Positions 1 to 3,859 of a stretch of 5,574 nucleotides of DNA are shown in pieces; the first letter of the stretch is position 1; each line of letters begins with the position of its first letter. The stretch is taken from contig CANQBT010000122.1 of NCBI GenBank assembly GCA_947589405.1, forward strand, positions 1 through 5,574. The letters run 5' to 3'. The notes beneath the pieces are model-generated. The model did no database searches, was not told the DNA's origin, and worked only from the letters and a program-made list of their open reading frames with translations. The stretch is from an uncultured Clostridia bacterium. GTDB taxonomy: Bacteria > Bacillota > Clostridia > Lachnospirales > CAG-274. A program made the translations under genes and the position numbers.

Positions 1-227
1 GACAAAGAGGAACAAGTATTGATAATTTGGTCAAATTAGCAGATTATTTAAATATAACATTGGAAGAGATGATAAAAATTGATCTGAGTACCGGTAAATT
101 GTTTATTAAAAATAAGCCGCAAAATTTAAGAAAAAATCTTCTCGATTTCATTGGTGATATGAATGATTATGAAGTGAATCTGCTGACTATGATCGCTAAA
201 GATATAAATAAATTTGATATTAGCTGA
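1..227 (+). CDS. XRE-family helix-turn-helix transcriptional regulator, C-terminal part (5' end outside window)
   Basis: The frame is open from the left edge (first full codon at base 3) and ends with TGA at 225-227, giving about 75 visible residues. The first part, QRGTSIDNLVKLADYLNITL followed by EEM, matches the last helices of the Cro/C1 (XRE) DNA-binding fold: a recognition-helix start, then the usual 'L.KLADYLN(I/V)(T/S)L.E(M/L)' signature. The remaining 50 or so residues are charged, with a hydrophobic stretch near LLDFIGDM and LLTMIAKDINKF, and may be a small dimerisation or effector tail; I do not recognise that part. An in-window TTG at 27 could be mistaken for the start, but it lies inside the HTH motif, so the true start is upstream. 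A strong terminator follows 27 bases after the stop, so this is the last gene of its transcript. The family is fairly sure; the target is unknown. Confidence 0.8.
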   Translation, partial: QRGTSIDNLVKLADYLNITLEEMIKIDLSTGKLFIKNKPQNLRKNLLDFIGDMNDYEVNLLTMIAKDINKFDIS

Positions 228-253
228 AAAGAAGATGGATGGAGTTATATGAA

Positions 254-303
254 ATAGCCACCTTCTATGGTAATTTTTACCATAGAGGGTGGTTATTTTT
301 TTT
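254..303 (+). terminator. Intrinsic terminator after the XRE-family gene
   Basis: Arms 254-272 and 278-296 pair along their full length around the five-base loop 273-277, with only two G-T wobble pairs. The stem contains the GC-rich block CCACC / GGGTGG, and the right arm runs into eight consecutive T (296-303). This is a textbook Rho-independent terminator for transcription coming from the left. The A-rich left flank is short, so function in the other direction is less clear. Confidence 0.93.
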
Positions 304-335
304 ATGATGAATTTTGGTGGGGGAGTATTAAAACA

Positions 336-382
336 TTTATTGCTTTAGAACGACCCTATATTTATTGCCTTAGAACGACCCT
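336..382. repeat. Tandem direct repeat, two copies of a 22-bp unit
   Basis: TTTATTGCTTTAGAACGACC (336-355) followed by CT, and TTTATTGCCTTAGAACGACC (361-380) followed by CT, differ at a single base (T/C). The copy-to-copy period is 25 bp, with a 3-base spacer. There are only two copies, so this is not a CRISPR array. It abuts the palindrome at 386-413 and probably belongs to the same dispersed element. Confidence 0.85.
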
Positions 383-385
383 TCC

Positions 386-413
386 ACCATTTCAAACAAC
401 TGTTTGAAATGGT
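386..413. repeat. Perfect inverted repeat with 13-bp arms
   Basis: ACCATTTCAAACA (386-398) and TGTTTGAAATGGT (401-413) are exact reverse complements around the dinucleotide AC. No T-run follows on either strand (the right side is C-rich), so it is not an ordinary terminator. Its position between the 22-bp tandem repeat and a GC-rich hairpin suggests it is one module of a composite intergenic repeat. Confidence 0.85.
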
Positions 414-416
414 CCC

Positions 417-449
417 CCTCCCCTCCGACGCCCTGCGGGCTAGGGGAGG
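417..449. repeat. GC-rich hairpin module
   Basis: CCTCCCCT (417-424) pairs with AGGGGAGG (442-449). Inside, GCCC (430-433) pairs with GGGC (437-440) over a TGC loop. The flanking sequence is strongly strand-biased, with a C-rich run to the left (414-423) and a G/A-rich run to the right (443-471). The block is far more GC-rich than neighbouring DNA, which fits a mobile or dispersed intergenic element. Confidence 0.75.
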
Positions 450-566
450 CTGGAGAGAGGAGGAGAAGGGGACGCCTTAGGTTAACGCATTTCAAAGGTC
501 TTAATAATGTTGAAAAATTAATATTTTTAACTAACTAAAAAATTATGGGAAACATCAATCTAGGCT

Positions 567-656
567 CCCCTTCGTAAGGTTCAGCACTTTGCCTACGGCT
601 GTCAGATATTTCTTCTGTGCAATGAAGGTGCCAGCGCAAGCTGACGGAAGGGTGCT
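567..656. repeat. Imperfect long palindromic block
   Basis: CCCTTC (568-573) is complementary to GAAGGG (647-652), AGCAC (583-587) to GTGCT (652-656), and GTCAG (601-605) to CTGAC (641-645). Small local hairpins also occur: GCCTACGGC at 591-599, and CAGC/GCTG around GCAA at 632-643. The pairings partly compete, so this looks like a degenerate palindromic repeat rather than one defined RNA fold. The segment 609-635 resembles 686-712 further right, suggesting related sub-repeats. Confidence 0.5.
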
Positions 657-706
657 ATATTTAATGTCGCTGTCGGGCGGATAACTTCTTCCGCTGCAAT
701 GGAGCT

Positions 707-756
707 GTCAGCCCAACCAAGAATTGCAAGTCATGAACGGATTTGCATGGGCTGAC
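707..756. repeat. Hairpin with 9-bp outer arms
   Basis: GTCAGCCCA (707-715) and TGGGCTGAC (748-756) are exact reverse complements, with an inner pairing TGCAA (725-729) / TTGCA (743-747). No coding signal overlaps it and no T-run follows, so I class it as a palindromic intergenic repeat module. Confidence 0.75.
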
Positions 757-779
757 TGAGAGGTCGAACCTGCTCAAAA

Positions 780-806
780 TTTTCCCGTGACCAGGTCACG
801 GGAAAA
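780..806. repeat. Near-perfect 27-bp palindrome
   Basis: TTTTCCCGTGACC (780-792) and GGTCACGGGAAAA (794-806) are exact reverse complements around the single base A793. An outer five-base pair set, TGCTC (771-775) and GAGCA (819-823), encloses it. The right flank is A-rich rather than T-rich, so it is not a plus-strand terminator. It could be a repeat module, a protein-binding site, or a minus-strand hairpin of unknown role. It lies about 75-100 bases upstream of the next promoter. Confidence 0.8.
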
Positions 807-881
807 AATCCCAAATCAGAGCAAAACCTTAGTTATGAATATCGGTTTTTTAACATTTCCCCATTTCATATCATTATACAG

Positions 882-912
882 TTGACTTAAAGTCGGCTTT
901 ATGCTTTATCAT
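882..912 (+). promoter_or_regulatory. Candidate sigma-70-type promoter for the aldo/keto reductase
   Basis: TTGACT (882-887) matches five of six bases of the -35 consensus. TATCAT (907-912) is the best -10 candidate, but the 19-base spacer is long, so the exact -10 is uncertain. A short dyad GACT-TAA-AGTC (884-894) overlaps the -35 and could be an operator half-site pair. The start codon follows at 942 with AAAGGAG at 929-935. Confidence 0.55.
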
Positions 913-941
913 AATATATATATGGGAGAAAGGAGAATACT

Positions 942-2093
942 ATGAAATACAGAGAAATTAAAAGATGCGGAAATATAAAGGTAAGCGAGATAGCTCTTGG
1001 CTGCGAGGGCTTTATAGGAAAGAGCAGGGAAGAATACATATCTATGACGGACAAGGCATTTGAGCTGGGTATCAATTTTATAGATATGTATACCTCAGAT
1101 CCTGAGTTCAGGAGTAATTTCGGAGCCGCTATAAAGGGCAGAAGAGATCGTATAGTCTTGCAGGGGCATATAGGCTCTGCATGGGAAAATGGTCAATATC
1201 TGAGGACAAGAAATGTTGAAAAGGTCAAGATCGCCTTTGAGGATCAGCTCAAAAGACTTGGTACAGACTATATAGATATAGGAATGATACACTATGTAGA
1301 CGGTATGGAGGACTTTGAGAGGATATTCGGCGGCAAATTCATTGAATATTGCAGTACGCTTAAGCAAAAGGGCATTATAAGGGCTTTGGGCATGAGCTCT
1401 CACAATCCCATAGTTGCTCTTAAGGCTGTTGAAACAGGGCTTATAGACGTGCTTATGTTTTCTGTAAACGCTGCCTATGATATGCAGCCGCCAAGCGAAA
1501 ATGTAGACGATCTTTTTGAGTCGGAAAACTACAAGAATGGCTTTGTAAACGCTGACCCTGACAGAACAAAGCTCTATGAATATTGTGCGGGTAAGGGTAT
1601 AGCAATAGATGTTATGAAAGCCTTCGGCGGCGGGGATATGCTCAGCGCAGAGCTTTCTCCCTTCGGAGTAGCATTTAATGAATATCAATGCATAGAATAT
1701 TGTCTTACAAGACCTGCGGTAGTTTCCGTTATGGCAGGCTGCCATTCTGCCAAAGAGATGGAAAAGCTGGCGGGATACTATGCTGCTTCAAAAGCCGATA
1801 AGGACTATTCGGCAGTACTTTCAAAAATGGATAAGTTTAAATTTCACGGCAACTGTATGTACTGCGGACATTGCGCACCCTGTACCGCAGGCATAAATAT
1901 AGCCGATGTAAATAAATATCTTAATCTTTCATTGGCTCAGGGCAATGTGCCTGAAACTGTCGCAGACCACTACAGAATTATGGAGCACCATGCGGGAGAG
2001 TGTATAGAATGCGGCCGCTGTGAAAAAAATTGCCCCTTCGATGTTGAAATAATAAATAAAATGAAAAAAGCAAAGGAAATTTTCGGATATTAA
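942..2093 (+). CDS. Aldo/keto reductase family oxidoreductase with C-terminal 2x[4Fe-4S] ferredoxin-like domain
   Basis: A 383-residue cytoplasmic protein that begins with ATG six bases after AAAGGAG. Residues 1-290 or so form an AKR-type TIM barrel: KVSEIALGCEGF near the start, FELGINFIDMY (40-50), LGTDYIDIGMIHYVD (106-120), and LGMSSHNP in the middle. The C-terminus carries CMYCGHCAPC (Cys305, 308, 311, 314) and CIECGRCEKNCPF (Cys354, 357, 360, 364), expected to bind two [4Fe-4S] clusters. This is the layout of the COG1453-type 'predicted oxidoreductases of the aldo/keto reductase family'. Such proteins probably pass electrons between ferredoxin-type clusters and a carbonyl or NAD(P) site; the substrate is not known. 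Compared with the classical catalytic tetrad (Asp, Tyr, Lys, His), Asp48 and His117 are present, Gln74 sits where Lys is expected, and Asp53 occupies the usual Tyr spacing, with Tyr50 nearby. The gene is a single transcription unit between a promoter and a terminator-like hairpin. Confidence 0.93.
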   Translation: MKYREIKRCGNIKVSEIALGCEGFIGKSREEYISMTDKAFELGINFIDMYTSDPEFRSNFGAAIKGRRDRIVLQGHIGSAWENGQYLRTRNVEKVKIAFEDQLKRLGTDYIDIGMIHYVDGMEDFERIFGGKFIEYCSTLKQKGIIRALGMSSHNPIVALKAVETGLIDVLMFSVNAAYDMQPPSENVDDLFESENYKNGFVNADPDRTKLYEYCAGKGIAIDVMKAFGGGDMLSAELSPFGVAFNEYQCIEYCLTRPAVVSVMAGCHSAKEMEKLAGYYAASKADKDYSAVLSKMDKFKFHGNCMYCGHCAPCTAGINIADVNKYLNLSLAQGNVPETVADHYRIMEHHAGECIECGRCEKNCPFDVEIINKMKKAKEIFGY

Positions 2094-2188
2094 GTGATAT
2101 GCAGGTTTTATTGCGGAAGGGTTTGAGAATATGGGGCTGCTTGCGGTAGGTTTGAATAGCACTCTATACTAAACAAAATCCGTTTATA

Positions 2189-2250
2189 AATAAAGCTGTC
2201 CCATTAAGACCTCTTTAGTACACAGGTCATAACGGGACAGCTCCTTTATT
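2189..2250. terminator. Long hairpin between convergent genes, probable bidirectional terminator
   Basis: AGCTGTCCC (2194-2202) pairs exactly with GGGACAGCT (2234-2242). The stem continues inward with TTA/TAA and GACCT (2208-2212) / AGGTC (2224-2228), interrupted by two mismatches, and outward with AATAAAG / CTTTATT across a CC bulge. The T tracts are weak and broken on both sides (CCTTTATT on plus, CTTTATTTAT on minus), so efficiency is uncertain. Its place between the 3' ends of the reductase gene and the minus-strand HD-NADAR locus fits shared termination. Confidence 0.7.
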
Positions 2251-2304
2251 CATATATTCGTTGAATGCTGCCAAAATTATTATGGATAGGATCAAACTTA
2301 ACGG

Positions 2305-2329
2305 AAGGAGAAACATGAGTATGATATGA
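2305..2329 (+). other. Orphan ribosome binding site and start codon (4-residue reading frame)
   Basis: AAGGAG (2305-2310) is followed four bases later by ATG (2315), but the frame reads only Met-Ser-Met-Ile before TGA (2327-2329). This may be chance, or the leftover front edge of a gene removed by deletion. The surrounding stretch 2251-2361 holds nothing else I can identify. Confidence 0.25.
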
Positions 2330-2361
2330 TGTAAAAATGACCCACTCCTTTTTTTGATTTA

Positions 2362-3426
2362 CTATTGACGGCGCAGTTCATTTCGTACTCTCATAAGTAT
2401 TTTTCCAAGATGATTTTTCCCTTCGCCTGTGTGCTTGTCAACGCCCCAGTATCTGTCGTCCCAATCGTTGCCTTCTATAAGCATTAAAGCACCTGTTGCC
2501 AGTAATTTGTCACAAAGATCGGGGTTCTGAGTAAATTTAGCACGGATAATTCCATACATTATATCCTGCTTTACCATATCCCAATCCTCTCTGTATTCCA
2601 ACAATTGTCCCTATTCCTTTGATTCTTTGGCTGCCATTAGTGTAAAGCGTTTTCTGATCTCTATATCCGTGGTTTTCTGCGCCTGATATGCAGCCTCAGA
2701 GCTGAGATATGTAAGCCCTTCATACTCTACGTTGACAGGATAGAAATTACTCAGCCAGTTATAGCCTTATGCATGGAAGTTATTTATAGAGTTGAATTGC
2801 CATTTTTCATTTTCACATGCATCAAGAGCAGCTTCAACGGAATTTATAATACTGACAATATGATACTTTATTGCAAACAGAATATCTGCGTCGTCAGTAT
2901 ATGTATTTTTCATTTTTTCCAAAAGGGGAAGAACATTTCTGCGGACTTCATCTATATATGAACGAATTTTATTTTGCGTAAATTTTTTATTTATAATTGA
3001 GATATTATGGCAGCATTCTATGGCCTTTGCAAGAGAGATCTCTCTGCTCTGAAGGAGAAGGTCATAATATCTGTTCCTTTCAATGTCATTGGCTTCGCCC
3101 TTTATAACATCAAATCTTATCAATTCGATCCCATGCTTTACTGCGCCATTAACAGGCAGTTCATTCGGGGAAATATTACAGTCTTCACATATATTATGCA
3201 GCAGCAATGCGGCGATCGCTTCGTCATTGCACAGTCCGCAGCTTAAAGCGCTGCATGCTGTTGTCATCGGATAGGCTATATATGGTTCGCCGTTTTTTCG
3301 CATTAGACCGTCATATTTTTCTTTTGCAAAGGCAAGAGCGCTCAGAGTTTGCTTCATATCCGATCTTAATACGTGTTCCATTATATAGGTATGCATATCT
3401 TCTGTGTTAAACGTGAAATTTTGCAT
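2362..3426 (-). pseudogene. HD domain (RelA/SpoT hydrolase-like) fused to NADAR domain, interrupted by two in-frame stops
   Basis: The minus-strand frame runs from ATG (3426-3424) to TAG (2364-2362), 354 codons, with internal stops TAA (2769-2767, codon 220) and TAG (2613-2611, codon 272) and no frameshift. AAAGGAG lies nine bases before the start. Residues 30-160 resemble the (p)ppGpp hydrolase HD fold: RKNGEPYIAYP (43-53), LLLHNICED (74-82), CCHNIS (138-143). The expected metal ligands are changed: His to Tyr52, Asp to Asn78, Asp to Glu137. From residue 213 the product is NADAR (DUF1768, YbiA-like): INNFHA-stop-GYNWLSNFYP, SSEAAYQAQK, EYREDWDMVK, IIRAKFTQNP, GNDWDDRYWGV and NHLGKILMRVR. NADAR enzymes are N-glycosidases, including ones that remove ADP-ribose from guanine. 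The first stop falls inside the opening NADAR motif, and no start codon precedes the middle segment, so neither half yields a full NADAR domain. A 219-residue HD-only protein could still be made. Alternatives are readthrough or sequencing error. Confidence 0.8.
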
Positions 3427-3536
3427 ATTTTACAACTCCTTTGCATTTAAAAAAATTATGTATTTTTTCGGTGTATGGCATAAAGACAGATTTATCATTA
3501 CATGGAAATAAATTATCAAATGCTGTATTGCAATAT

Positions 3537-3565
3537 ATTATAGCATATTTTAAAACAAAAGACAA
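3537..3565 (-). promoter_or_regulatory. Promoter of the HD-NADAR locus with extended -10
   Basis: On the minus strand TTGTCT (3565-3560) is followed after 17 bases by a perfect TATAAT (3542-3537), preceded by the extended -10 bases TGC. This is the best promoter in the window. It lies about 110 bases before the ATG at 3426, leaving a moderately long leader. The region between (3444-3536) is AT-rich with no evident structure. Confidence 0.75.
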
Positions 3566-3584
3566 TGTAGTACACATTACATTG
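3563..3584. promoter_or_regulatory. Inverted repeat overlapping the -35, possible operator
   Basis: CAATGTA (3563-3569) and TACATTG (3578-3584) are exact reverse complements eight bases apart, and the dyad extends inward with T3571/A3576. It overlaps the minus-strand -35 hexamer (3560-3565), a common place for a repressor or activator site. No known regulator can be named from the half-site alone. Confidence 0.5.
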
Positions 3585-3653
3585 AAGTTACTTGTTGTTA
3601 AAAAATATTAATTATTGTAAAAGTTTTCTGCTGCTTATATGTCAAACCCATAA

Positions 3654-3675
3654 ATCGGAAAAGTCCTTTTCGGAT
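3654..3675. repeat. TCGGAAAAG hairpin, copy 1
   Basis: ATCGGAAAAGT (3654-3664) runs into CCTTTTCGGAT (3665-3675). The arms pair except for one G-G mismatch. Its left arm is identical to the left arms of the hairpins at 3686 and 3800, and its right arm equals that of the 3800 copy. It lies in the leader region before the LRR gene. Confidence 0.75.
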
Positions 3676-3678
3676 ATA

Positions 3679-3716
3679 TAAAAAAATCGGAAAAGTACAC
3701 TTTTCCGATTTTTTTA
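3679..3716. terminator. TCGGAAAAG hairpin copy 2: perfect A-tract/T-tract terminator-like stem
   Basis: ATCGGAAAAGT (3686-3696) and ACTTTTCCGAT (3699-3709) are exact reverse complements. The stem extends through a flanking A-run (3680-3685) paired with a T-run (3710-3715). It could terminate transcription in both directions. It lies between two divergently oriented genes, so it is not at the end of either. It may insulate them, or act as a leader terminator if the LRR gene's promoter lies further left. Confidence 0.75.
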
Positions 3717-3799
3717 GCTATGCCTAAATACATACATATTTTAGCATATAACACCTAAATATGCAAGTTTTTTGAATATTTTTTCCATAAAATCCTTTA

Positions 3800-3824
3800 A
3801 TCGGAAAAGTGTACCTTTTCGGAT
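3800..3824. repeat. TCGGAAAAG hairpin, copy 3
   Basis: ATCGGAAAAGT (3800-3810) and CCTTTTCGGAT (3814-3824), separated by GTA, repeat copy 1 exactly in both arms, with the same G-G mismatch. It ends about 20 bases before the AAGGAGG of the LRR gene, so if transcribed it would be part of that gene's 5' leader. I could not assign a convincing promoter between 3717 and 3845. Confidence 0.75.
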
Positions 3825-3859
3825 AATGCCGATCAATTTGAACATAAGGAGGAAAGAAA

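Larger units (their letters stand above)
304..881. other. Gene-free intergenic mosaic of palindromes and short repeats
   Basis: No reading frame with a convincing start, ribosome binding site or recognisable protein is present on either strand. The stretch instead holds a tandem duplication (336-382), a 13-bp-arm palindrome (386-413), a GC-rich hairpin (417-449), a larger imperfect palindromic block (567-656), a further hairpin (707-756) and a long palindrome (780-806). These are separated by AT-rich spacers such as 480-560. Base composition shifts sharply between GC-rich blocks and AT-rich spacers, which is unlike the flanking genes. This is typical of accumulated dispersed intergenic repeats (REP/MITE-like) rather than of a decayed gene. 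Whether the elements are multicopy cannot be seen from one window. Confidence 0.7.

Noticed and set aside
336..382. Possible CRISPR array
   Set aside because: There are only two copies with a 3-base spacer, and no cas gene is in the window.
780..806. Palindrome as an intrinsic terminator
   Set aside because: The plus strand continues into A-rich, not T-rich, sequence. On the minus strand the T stretch after the stem is short and broken, and no gene ends nearby.
304..941. tRNA, riboswitch or insertion sequence in the long intergenic region
   Set aside because: I found no cloverleaf with a T-loop motif, no recognisable riboswitch core, and no transposase fragment on either strand.
1095..1745. 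A 216-codon open frame on the minus strand
   Set aside because: It lies wholly inside the well-supported reductase gene, has no ribosome binding site, and its translation (rich in Cys, Tyr and Ile) resembles no protein family. It is an antisense shadow.
2602..2604. TTG start for a free-standing 80-residue NADAR protein
   Set aside because: It has no ribosome binding site at suitable spacing, and the product would lack the first third of the domain, including the WLSNFYP and SSEAAYQAQK motifs needed for activity.
2611..2769. Genetic code reassignment explaining both internal stops
   Set aside because: Both TAA and TAG would have to be read as sense. TAA already ends the reductase and TAG ends this same frame, so reassignment is not supported.
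2773..3410. Several plus-strand frames of 60-80 codons
   Set aside because: They are antisense to the HD domain, overlap each other, and lack ribosome binding sites or recognisable motifs. The minus-strand frame has clear family motifs.
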